The translations under genes were made by a program, and so were the position numbers. From assembly GCA_021208885.1 (NCBI GenBank), contig JAJOJF010000043.1:1-50152 (forward strand): DNA of 50,152 nt. The letters are read 5' to 3'. Each line of letters begins with the position of its first letter. Within the stretch, counting starts at the first letter, position 1. This stretch comes from Burkholderiaceae bacterium (lineage in GTDB: Bacteria; Pseudomonadota; Gammaproteobacteria; Burkholderiales; Burkholderiaceae_B). The notes below the pieces were generated by a model. It did no database searches and was not told the DNA's origin. It saw only the letters and a list, made by a program, of their open reading frames with translations. Shown here piece by piece: positions 43,048 through 50,152 of the stretch.

Positions 43048-44979
43048 GTGCTGCTAAAAGCTTTAAAAACAGTTTCGATCGCTCTTCCCGCGTTGCTGTT
43101 TGCCCCATGGGCAGCATCCTTTACCTACGACACCGATAGTCAGGCAGCCAAGGCGATTGTCGCAGCCAAAGAGGCAGTTGATGCCAAGCAGTGGAACAAG
43201 CTGCCGACACTTGCAGCGCAGACTCAGGGTGACGTTTTGCAGGTGTATGCTGATTACTGGGTGGCTGAGCGTGCCGTGCAATCGGCTAAGAACGTATTCG
43301 ACGTGCCAGTGGCGGATGCCTTTTTACAGCGTTATAACGGCACTTACATGGCAGACAAACTCAGGGCGCAATGGGTGATTGCCGCTGACGAGTCGGGTGC
43401 CTTTAACAAGATCCGCGATCTTGGTGAATTTGTCTGGTACAACCGCGAGGTCCGCTGCGCCAAGCTCGAGGCCCGTCACATGACCGGACAGCGCGCTACT
43501 TCTGAAGAAGCCATGGCCGATTTTCAGCCTGGCAAAGCCTGCTGGGCGATGCTAGACCAATTCGTCGCTGATGGTGTCATGAAGCGTGACGACCTTGTAA
43601 CCCTCTTGCAAGACTCGCTTGAGCGCAACCAAACCAAAACGGCTGACAGGGTAGCCACCCTTCTATTTGATGGCAAGACGCTTGGCCGTTATCGGGCCAT
43701 GATGAGTTCGCCTGCTAACTGGCTCAAACAATATCAGGGTAAGGCCACAGGCGATGATGGTCTTCTGGTGTCTATCGCATTGGTACGCTTGGGTCGTGAC
43801 AGCCCTACGGCTGCTGCTCGGGAGCTTGAAGGAAAATGGGGTGCGCGCTTGAGCGAAGCAGACGCTGGTTGGGCTTGGTCACAACTGGCATTTCAGGCGG
43901 CACTGGATCATGAGGCTCGGGCTGATACCTGGTATCAGCGTGCAGGCAACACGAGATTGTCTGAGGGTGGTTACGCGTGGCGGGTAAGAGCGGCACTTCG
44001 TCAGCCCATCATCAAATGGGATTGGGTGCAGACGGCCATTGAATGGATGCCACCTCCTCAACGTCTGGAAATTGACTGGCAGTATTGGTTGGCACGCTCA
44101 TTAGCCGCTCAAGGCAAGACCGAACAGGCTCAGGCCATCTATCAAGAAATCTCGGACGAGTTTCATTTTTACGGACAATTGGCACTAGAAGAGCTCGGGC
44201 AGTCGATTGTGGCACCACCGGCACCGTCACCTGTAACCGAGGCGGAACTTGATGAGGCACGTGACAACCCGCACCTTCAGCAGGCCGTGGCGCTTTTTCG
44301 GCTCGGCTTGCGACGTGAAGCTGTGCCTCAGTGGAATTTTGGGTTGCGCGGCTTGAATGATCGCCAGCTTTTAGCTGCGGCTGAGTTTGCCCGCGAGCAG
44401 CACATCTATGATCGCGTTTTGAGCACATCTGAGCGCACGCAAGAACAGGTTGATTTCTCGCAACGGTTTATTGCGCCATTTGAAGGGCAGGTAACTGCGC
44501 AGGCGAAATCGATCAACGTCGATCCTGCTTGGGTATACGGCTTGATTCGCCAGGAGTCGCGCTTCGTGATGGATGCCCGGTCAGTTGTTGGCGCGTCCGG
44601 GCTGATGCAGCTGATGCCAGCTACCGCCAAATATGTGGCACGCAAGATTGGCATGAATGATTTCAGTCCCTCGCAGGTCAATGACTTTGATGTCAATACG
44701 AGGCTCGGCACGCATTACCTGCGCATGGTGCTAGAAGATTTGGACGGCTCGCAGGTTCTCGCGAGCGCCGGCTATAACGCTGGTCCTGGTCGTCCAGTGC
44801 AGTGGCGCAAGACCCTCGGACGCCCGGTTGAGGGTGCCATATTTGCCGAAACCATTCCGTTTAGCGAGACACGCGAGTACGTCAAGCACGTGCTATCGAA
44901 CGCTACTTACTATGCCGCCATTTTTACAGGAGAGCCACAGTCTCTGAAGGCCAGACTTGGGGAGATTTCTCCGCGATGA
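43048..44979 (+). CDS. slt: Soluble lytic murein transglycosylase
   Basis: An exo-lytic transglycosylase that cleaves peptidoglycan with 1,6-anhydro ring formation. The 643-residue size, signal peptide (ALPALLFAPWAAS), long alpha-superhelical middle (about 60-450) and C-terminal catalytic domain match Slt70. The catalytic Glu is in GLIRQESRFVMDARSVVG, followed by GASGLMQLMPATAKYVA and the YNAGPGRPVQW element. GTG 43048 has AGAGG seven bases upstream. cca begins nine bases after its stop. Confidence 0.94.
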   Translation: MLLKALKTVSIALPALLFAPWAASFTYDTDSQAAKAIVAAKEAVDAKQWNKLPTLAAQTQGDVLQVYADYWVAERAVQSAKNVFDVPVADAFLQRYNGTYMADKLRAQWVIAADESGAFNKIRDLGEFVWYNREVRCAKLEARHMTGQRATSEEAMADFQPGKACWAMLDQFVADGVMKRDDLVTLLQDSLERNQTKTADRVATLLFDGKTLGRYRAMMSSPANWLKQYQGKATGDDGLLVSIALVRLGRDSPTAAARELEGKWGARLSEADAGWAWSQLAFQAALDHEARADTWYQRAGNTRLSEGGYAWRVRAALRQPIIKWDWVQTAIEWMPPPQRLEIDWQYWLARSLAAQGKTEQAQAIYQEISDEFHFYGQLALEELGQSIVAPPAPSPVTEAELDEARDNPHLQQAVALFRLGLRREAVPQWNFGLRGLNDRQLLAAAEFAREQHIYDRVLSTSERTQEQVDFSQRFIAPFEGQVTAQAKSINVDPAWVYGLIRQESRFVMDARSVVGASGLMQLMPATAKYVARKIGMNDFSPSQVNDFDVNTRLGTHYLRMVLEDLDGSQVLASAGYNAGPGRPVQWRKTLGRPVEGAIFAETIPFSETREYVKHVLSNATYYAAIFTGEPQSLKARLGEISPR

Positions 44980-44988
44980 GTCAGCGAC

Positions 44989-46107
44989 ATGTCTGATTCT
45001 ATTCTCGCTGGTTTGCAGGTCTACGTGGTCGGTGGTGCCGTGCGCGATGAGTTGCTTGGCCGCCTGGCCGGTGACCGTGACTGGGTGGTGGTAGGCAGCA
45101 CGCCAGATGATATGGTCGAGCGAGGATTCATTCCAGTTGGCGCAGACTTTCCAGTATTTTTGCATCCCCAGACCAAAGAGGAATATGCGCTCGCACGTAC
45201 TGAGCGCAAGTCAGGCAAGGGTTACAGAGGTTTTACGTTCTATGCCGGTGCAGATGTCTCGCTCGAGGATGATCTCAAAAGGCGTGACCTGACAGTTAAT
45301 GCCATGGCTAAAACGCCAGACGGGGATTTGATTGATCCCTTGGGAGGCGTTCAAGACCTGCGCCGTAAAATCCTGCGGCACGTAGGACCAGCGTTTGAAG
45401 AGGATCCGGTTCGAATTTTGCGTTTGGCTCGGTTTGCGGCAAGGTTTTTTGAGTTCGAGATTGCGCCGGAGACAATCGGACTATGTCGACGCATGGTCGA
45501 GCTTGGTGAGGCTGATGCGCTGGTTCCCGAGCGGGTCTGGCAAGAGGTGTCACGCGGACTCATGAGCGAACAACCATCGCGCATGTTTGAGGTATTGCTG
45601 CAATGTGACGCATTGCGTGTGGTGATGCCAGGTTATGTGTACAACGCTGAGCTTGGATCCCATCTTGATGCTGCCGCAACTTGGGGTGAACGAACACTAC
45701 CTGGCATGTATGCATTGTGCATGCATCAAACCCCGGAACGAGCGCAATTGGCAAAGCGTCTGCGTGCATCAAGTGACTGCGCGCAATGGGCCGAATTATT
45801 GCCAGCTATTGAATTAGCATGTCAGGACTCGAATCAGTGGGGTCCAAACGAATGGCCTGACCAATCATTGACGTTTCTGGAAAAAACCGATGCGATCCGT
45901 CGGCCTGAAAGGCTTCAAGCATTGCTAAACATCGCGAGCCATCTGGTTCAATGTCCGCTCGATCGTTGGCAAGCCGCATTGCAGGCAGCCCGTAGTATTG
46001 ATGCAGGTGCAATTGCCAAACCTTTGCAAGACAAAGGTGCTCAAGTCATCTCGGCAGCGGTGCGCCAAGCTCGGCTTGAGTCTGTTGAGCGGGCACTTGA
46101 AAGCTAG
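44989..46107 (+). CDS. cca: tRNA nucleotidyltransferase (CCA-adding)
   Basis: Adds or repairs the 3' CCA end of tRNA. A class II nucleotidyltransferase: [13 protein letters not shown] (phosphate-binding), then the DxD of [17 protein letters not shown], the nucleotide-selecting [16 protein letters not shown] and EVSRGLM. The 372-residue length lacks the C-terminal HD phosphohydrolase domain found in some proteobacterial versions. It probably shares a transcript with slt, nine bases upstream. After it lies a 210-base gap with a 16-base palindrome. Confidence 0.94.
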   Translation: MSDSILAGLQVYVVGGAVRDELLGRLAGDRDWVVVGSTPDDMVERGFIPVGADFPVFLHPQTKEEYALARTERKSGKGYRGFTFYAGADVSLEDDLKRRDLTVNAMAKTPDGDLIDPLGGVQDLRRKILRHVGPAFEEDPVRILRLARFAARFFEFEIAPETIGLCRRMVELGEADALVPERVWQEVSRGLMSEQPSRMFEVLLQCDALRVVMPGYVYNAELGSHLDAAATWGERTLPGMYALCMHQTPERAQLAKRLRASSDCAQWAELLPAIELACQDSNQWGPNEWPDQSLTFLEKTDAIRRPERLQALLNIASHLVQCPLDRWQAALQAARSIDAGAIAKPLQDKGAQVISAAVRQARLESVERALES

Positions 46108-46233
46108 TCGCGAGTTCATTTCATTTGCAAGCGATAAGTCGACCGCCTGGGTTGGTTAGTGCTTGTGTCGGCAGTTTGATGTTCTTCTATGCCACTGAGG
46201 CTTTGCGCCTAAATGTTCTCGCTTCGGAGTCCT

Positions 46234-46249
46234 CTATCGCTAGCGATAG
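46234..46249. promoter_or_regulatory. 16-base perfect palindrome upstream of xthA
   Basis: CTATCGCTAGCGATAG is an uninterrupted inverted repeat in the 210-base cca-xthA gap, about 69 bases before xthA. A second, shorter repeat, TTGGC-ATTA-GCCAA, lies at 46258-46271. Either could be a repressor site or, on RNA, a hairpin. No known regulator is recognised. I see no other feature in this gap. Confidence 0.3.
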
Positions 46250-46317
46250 CCAGTGATTTGGCATTAGCCAAGCCATTAAAATGTTCCAATACACTGGTCG
46301 AACGCATTGGACATCTC

Positions 46318-47097
46318 ATGAAACTAGCCACCTGGAACGTCAACTCACTCAAAGTCCGCTTGCCACAAGTGCTCGAATGGCTTTCGATTGCTGAACCGGA
46401 TTTTGTGGGGCTGCAGGAGTTAAAGCTCGATCAGGACAAGTTTCCGATTGATGCGATTGAAGCGGCGGGCTATCAAGCCGTATGGCTTGGACAAAAAACC
46501 TATAACGGTGTGGCAATCCTCTCAAAAACTCCAGCACAAGACGTGGTGCTTAACATTCCCGGTGACGATGACCCGCAAAAGCGCCTGATTGCCGCCACGT
46601 TTGAAACGCCACTAGGCCCCTTTAGATTCGTCAATGTTTATTGTCCTAATGGTCAGTCATTGGATTCGGACAAGTACCCTTACAAGCTGGCGTGGTTTGA
46701 CCGATTGGCCAATTGGTTGGCTGATGAGCTTAAAACCCATCCTCACTTGGCGATTGTGGGTGACTACAATATTGCACCAGCTGATGAGGATGTGCATGAT
46801 CCCAAGCGTTGGAAAGATCAGGTGTTAGTCTCTGAGCCAGAACGCGAGGCGTTTCGTCGCTTGCTTGGGCTGGGACTGACAGATTCATTTCGAATGTTCG
46901 ATCAGCCTGAGAAGTCGTTTAGCTGGTGGGATTACCGATTAAATGCCTACAAGCGCAATGCCGGTTTGCGTATCGATCACGTATTGTTGTCCAAGGCGTT
47001 GACCGACCGCTGCCATGGCTGCGTGATCGACCGTGCCCCTCGAGAAAACGAGCAGCCCTCTGATCACGCTCCAGTGGTTGCAACCATCTCGGTCTAG
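46318..47097 (+). CDS. xthA: Exodeoxyribonuclease III
   Basis: An EEP-family AP endonuclease and 3'-5' exonuclease for base-excision repair. The 259-residue chain starts MKLATWNVNSLKVRLPQVL; LQELKLD (metal Glu), YNGVAILSK, the VGDYNIAP site and the terminal SDHAPV catalytic His are intact. ATG 46318 is the natural start; an open frame to 46213 lacks homology. A GGA is six bases upstream. It converges on the thioesterase gene with a four-base overlap. Confidence 0.95.
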   Translation: MKLATWNVNSLKVRLPQVLEWLSIAEPDFVGLQELKLDQDKFPIDAIEAAGYQAVWLGQKTYNGVAILSKTPAQDVVLNIPGDDDPQKRLIAATFETPLGPFRFVNVYCPNGQSLDSDKYPYKLAWFDRLANWLADELKTHPHLAIVGDYNIAPADEDVHDPKRWKDQVLVSEPEREAFRRLLGLGLTDSFRMFDQPEKSFSWWDYRLNAYKRNAGLRIDHVLLSKALTDRCHGCVIDRAPRENEQPSDHAPVVATISV

Positions 47098-47534
47098 GCC
47101 ACGAGGATCGTTTGCATGGCAGTGCGCACGTCGTCAGGAATTGACGTCGGCGTGTCGGTTGCTCGGTCCACATAAACATGCACAAAATGGCCCTGGGCAC
47201 ACGCCTGATGACCGTCATTTTTAAAAACGCCCAGTTCGTAGCGCACGCTGCTGTTACCTAGTTTGACAATTCGAACCCCAACTTTGACGCGGTCCGGGAA
47301 AGCAACAGACTCGAAATAAGTGCATCCTGTTTCAATCACATAGGCGATGACAGGGCTTGATTTGAAATAAAGGCCGAGTTTGGAGACCAGGAAAGCAGCA
47401 ACCGCAGTGTCAAAATATGAGTAAAACTCCACGTTGTTGACATGGCCATAGATGTCGTTGTCTTTCCAGCGCGTCTCGATCTCGTGGAAAAACACGTAGT
47501 CTGATAGTTTTTGTCTCTGCTTGCGTTCTGACAC
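47094..47534 (-). CDS. Acyl-CoA thioesterase (4HBT/YbgC-like hotdog fold)
   Basis: 146 residues of the hotdog family. The N-terminal strand and helix with RWKDNDIYGHVNNVEFYSYFDTA carries the Asp/His active-site region of YbgC-like thioesterases. It then shows CTYFESVAFPDRVKVGVRIVKLG and FVHVYVD. It would hydrolyse a short or aromatic acyl-CoA; the substrate is unknown. It lies on the minus strand between xthA (convergent) and the MidA-type methyltransferase (68 bases upstream). Confidence 0.9.
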   Translation of the reverse strand: MSERKQRQKLSDYVFFHEIETRWKDNDIYGHVNNVEFYSYFDTAVAAFLVSKLGLYFKSSPVIAYVIETGCTYFESVAFPDRVKVGVRIVKLGNSSVRYELGVFKNDGHQACAQGHFVHVYVDRATDTPTSIPDDVRTAMQTILVA

Positions 47535-47602
47535 TCTAAACCCCTTGATTCGAAATCGTTAAAAATGACCCGGCCGTTCAAACGTCGTTGACCTAGGCTG
47601 TC

Positions 47603-48781
47603 CTAGAGCTGATGTTGCCGGTCACCCCTGCAAAAACCCATCAACTCGGTATCTATCCCTTTGCCAACGGCTAATACTTTGAATAGCTCACCCATCTCTG
47701 CTTCTGAAATAAGTTTATCGATTCCGCGTTGCGACTTGGTGTCAAGCCTTGGTAAAACCTCCAGCAATCCGGCGTTCAATAAAAATCTGGCCTGGCTGGT
47801 GTAGCCCAGCACATCTAGGCCAGCGTTAAATGCGGCAGTGGCCATGGCTGAAAAATCAACATGCGCAGTGATGTCTTGCAATCCCGGCAGGATCAGTGGT
47901 TGTGCGTGGCTGCGGTGTTGAATGTGGCACATCAAGGTGCCTTCGCTGCGTTGCGGATGGTAGTACTCGGCTTCAGGAAACCCGTAGTCAATCAATAGAG
48001 CCACGCCCCACTGTAACCACTGACCCAGCTGAGCCATCCAGGCTTGTCCCGCAAGGTTGATCTCGGTGACGTAACCTGGCAAAGGTGGCATTTTTCTGGA
48101 CAGTGCTTGTGAAAGCGCTTGACCAGCAGGCCGATCTTCCCAAACAAATTTCTCGTCGCGCCAGGCGACCCCGCGCTCAAACACAGTGCTATCCGGGTTC
48201 CAGCCAACTATATGCACGGGCATGGCGTCTAGCACCTCGTTGGCTAGCACCACCCCAGCAAAGTGCTCAGGCAGTTTGTCTAGCCATTGCACTTGCGAGT
48301 GCCAGTTAGCCAATTGCGCTTGTTGGCGCTGCCCGAGGTCTGCTGACACCTCGAGGATTTGATAGGTGGGGTGTATGCCCAGATCAGCGAGTGCGGTAAG
48401 CACATCATGGGCAAGCTGTCCGGATCCCGCACCAAACTCCAGGATGGCTGGTTTGTCTTGCTTGTGCAGCACTTGGGCAATCTGTTGCGCCAGCGTAAAA
48501 CCAAAAGCCGATGACAGCTCTGGTGCAGTGACAAAGTCGCCAGCGGCTGATTCAGGACTTTCTAGGGTATCCCGCGTGGCGAGCTTGGCTAAACCAGCGG
48601 CGTAATAGCCTAAGCCAGGCGCATAAAGCGCTTCATGCATCCACCGCGCAAATGAGATCCAACCGCCAGCCTGTGCAATTTGTTTGCGCAAGCTGGCGCC
48701 TAGTTTCTCACTATGCGCGAGCGCGTCTGCGCTCAGATGAATCTGTCCGGGATCTGGTCGTTGGCCGTGCGGGTTTTGCAT
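47603..48781 (-). CDS. MidA/NDUFAF7-family SAM-dependent methyltransferase
   Basis: 392 residues of the DUF185/COG1565 family, whose mitochondrial member NDUFAF7 methylates an Arg of complex I. Typical are GGWISFARWMHEALYAPGLGYY near 35-56, GDFVTAPELSSAFG, the SAM motif AILEFGAGSGQLAHDVL and VLANEVLDAMPVH. The bacterial substrate is not established. I use the ATG at 48781; earlier frame extends to 48901 within rhlE. Even so, the start overlaps the 3' end of rhlE by about 70 bases in another frame. Spacing of the AGGA in front is short, so the exact start is uncertain. Confidence 0.87.
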   Translation of the reverse strand: MQNPHGQRPDPGQIHLSADALAHSEKLGASLRKQIAQAGGWISFARWMHEALYAPGLGYYAAGLAKLATRDTLESPESAAGDFVTAPELSSAFGFTLAQQIAQVLHKQDKPAILEFGAGSGQLAHDVLTALADLGIHPTYQILEVSADLGQRQQAQLANWHSQVQWLDKLPEHFAGVVLANEVLDAMPVHIVGWNPDSTVFERGVAWRDEKFVWEDRPAGQALSQALSRKMPPLPGYVTEINLAGQAWMAQLGQWLQWGVALLIDYGFPEAEYYHPQRSEGTLMCHIQHRSHAQPLILPGLQDITAHVDFSAMATAAFNAGLDVLGYTSQARFLLNAGLLEVLPRLDTKSQRGIDKLISEAEMGELFKVLAVGKGIDTELMGFCRGDRQHQL

Positions 48782-50069
48782 GTCCTGCAGTATAAGGTTT
48801 TGCTGTGCGTGGCTTTGCCCCAAACCCTGCCTTGGCTGCAGCGCCTGGTTTGGCGCTAGTGCTTGCCTTGGCACCAAAACCCGGACGACGTGGTTTGGCA
48901 TTTTTAACGTGTGGCGTTTTTGGGGCGACGCGCTTGGGTTCCAGACCAGCTATTTCGCTGGCAGCAATCCCATGGCCGATGAACTGTTCGATACGACGCA
49001 CTTTGAAGCGATCGCGATGCTCACACAGGGTGATCGCGGTGCCCTGACGTCCGGCACGACCAGTACGGCCAATGCGGTGCACGTAGTCTTCGGCTTGCAT
49101 TGGCAGGTCAAAGTTAATCGCGTGGCTAATTGTCTGCACGTCAATGCCGCGGGCAGCAACGTCAGTAGCGACCAGCACGCGAACTCGGCCGCGCTGCATG
49201 GCGGTCAAGGCACGGGTGCGCTGGCGCTGGTTCATGTCGCCATGCAGAGCCTGTGCATGAAACCCTTGTTCGTTCAGCACGTCAGCCAGGTCATCAGCGC
49301 CACGTTTGGTAGCGGTAAAGACGATCGCCTGATCCATCTTTGCATCACGCAACATGTGGTCAAGCAACTGCAACTTGTGTTCTTTGCTGTCAGCATAAAA
49401 CACATGTTGCTCGATCTGGGCATGACGCTCTTTGGGTGCAGAGATCTGAATGCGAACGGGATCGCGCATCATGGTTTCTGCGAGTTTGGCAACGCTGCCA
49501 TCAAATGTCGCAGAAAACAGTAGCGTTTGACGTTGCGCTGGTGTGCGTGCCACGATGGTTTTAATGTCATCGATAAAACCCATGTCGAGCATGCGATCAG
49601 CTTCGTCCAGAATCAGCGTGTGCACGGTTGATAGGTCAACTCGCTTGCTTTGCAAGTGGTCCATCAGGCGACCAGGGGTGGCTACCAGCACATCGACGCG
49701 TTGCGACAGTGCTTTGAGCTGTGCACCGTAAGGCATGCCACCCACCACAGTAGCGGTGCGCAGGCCCTTGATTTGGCTACCAAGCAAGCTTGCGGCTTCG
49801 CTGACTTGCATGGCCAATTCGCGTGTTGGGGTTAGAACGAGTACCTGAACGCCACGGCCACCCTTGCCTGCCTGTTGGCTTAAGCGATGAAGGGCGGGCA
49901 GCATGAAGGCAGCAGTTTTACCGCTGCCAGTCTGAGCTGAGACCATCAGGTCCTGGCCTTGTAAGGCGGCCGGAACGGCTTGTTGTTGAACGGCTGTGGC
50001 TTGTTTGAAACCGGCGCGCGAAATCGCGGCCAGCAACGGGGCAGCAAGCCCGAGTGCTTCAAATGACAT
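48711..50069 (-). CDS. rhlE: DEAD-box RNA helicase, RhlE-like
   Basis: 452 residues. All DEAD-box motifs are present: Q-motif region (FKQATAVQQQAVPAAL), motif I AQTGSGKT, Ia PTRELA, II DEAD, III SAT in FSATFDGS, V VATDVAARGID and VI HRIGRTGR. The C-terminus after about residue 360 is a low-complexity basic tail rich in Lys, Ala, Pro and Arg, typical of RNA-binding extensions. ATG 50069 has AAAGGAAAG upstream; a longer frame to 50102 is less likely. It likely acts in ribosome assembly or RNA decay. RhlE fits better than DbpA or CsdA because no C-terminal domain follows. Confidence 0.92.
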   Translation of the reverse strand: MSFEALGLAAPLLAAISRAGFKQATAVQQQAVPAALQGQDLMVSAQTGSGKTAAFMLPALHRLSQQAGKGGRGVQVLVLTPTRELAMQVSEAASLLGSQIKGLRTATVVGGMPYGAQLKALSQRVDVLVATPGRLMDHLQSKRVDLSTVHTLILDEADRMLDMGFIDDIKTIVARTPAQRQTLLFSATFDGSVAKLAETMMRDPVRIQISAPKERHAQIEQHVFYADSKEHKLQLLDHMLRDAKMDQAIVFTATKRGADDLADVLNEQGFHAQALHGDMNQRQRTRALTAMQRGRVRVLVATDVAARGIDVQTISHAINFDLPMQAEDYVHRIGRTGRAGRQGTAITLCEHRDRFKVRRIEQFIGHGIAASEIAGLEPKRVAPKTPHVKNAKPRRPGFGAKASTSAKPGAAAKAGFGAKPRTAKPYTAGHAKPARPTTRSRTDSSERRRARA

Positions 50070-50152
50070 CTTCTTTCCTTTGAATCGTGCCGACCGGGAC
50101 AACCGAACGCTTGCAAGGGCCTTGTCAGCCGCGAAAGGAAAGAGGGTCAGGG

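Noticed and set aside
48780..49523. Plus-strand 247-residue ORF
   Set aside because: Antisense to the helicase core motifs; no recognisable domain.

Overview
The window looks like a chromosomal stretch of a betaproteobacterium of the order Burkholderiales, most likely an Alcaligenaceae-type organism. This is inferred from gene content, gene order and moderate GC; no search was possible. Orders typical of that group are hslV-hslU, dacA-dat-ybeD-lipB-lipA, birA-coaX-small ORF, two lipid A acyltransferases-dapF-DUF484-xerC divergent from metK, and ahcY-holin-like-metF behind an S-adenosylhomocysteine (SAH) riboswitch. The region is mostly core genome. I see no insertion sequence, prophage, CRISPR array, tRNA or rRNA, and no gene-free stretch longer than 300 bases.

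Layout. 1-3000: the 3' part of a GH18 chitinase carrying a frameshift just before its catalytic motif, followed tightly by an ECF sigma factor and a one-pass anti-sigma-like membrane protein. 3003-5513 (minus): rfbC, rfbA and rfbB for dTDP-L-rhamnose; the fourth gene, rfbD, lies apart at 8110 on the plus strand. 5571-8082: a FadR-type GntR regulator with palindromic sites and a short leader ORF, a frameshifted enoyl-CoA hydratase and a TauE/SafE permease. 8110-11424: rfbD, waaC and waaA for LPS. 11390-13193 (minus): birA, coaX and a small membrane-anchored ORF. 13245-17372: a four-gene MCE lipid-transport operon plus an alpha/beta hydrolase. 17416-21523: dacA, a D-amino-acid transaminase, ybeD, lipB and lipA. 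21531-24532 (minus): cobalamin adenosyltransferase, hslU, hslV and dksA.

24594-30928 is a zinc-homeostasis island: a His-rich CobW-family GTPase, Zur, a Fur/Zur-type palindrome, znuCBA and a convergent zevA-zevB pair. The adjacent dksA encodes a DksA lacking three of the four zinc cysteines. 31012-35402 (minus): two lipid A acyltransferases, dapF, DUF484 and xerC. 35635-42948: the methyl cycle, with metK, ahcY and metF; the ahcY operon begins with a SAH riboswitch whose stems can be drawn base by base. Between them are a DUF1289 gene, a beta-hydroxyacid dehydrogenase with a carboxymuconolactone-decarboxylase-like gene, and an MBL-fold lactonase-like gene. 43048-50069: slt, cca, xthA, a thioesterase, a MidA-type methyltransferase and an RhlE-type helicase.

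The least ordinary observations are the chitinase/ECF-sigma/anti-sigma cluster, two single-base frameshifts (near 481 and 6600), several small ORFs missed by length-limited gene calling (5681, 11560 minus, 26342), and RNA-level elements at metK, ahcY and the ahcY-holin junction.
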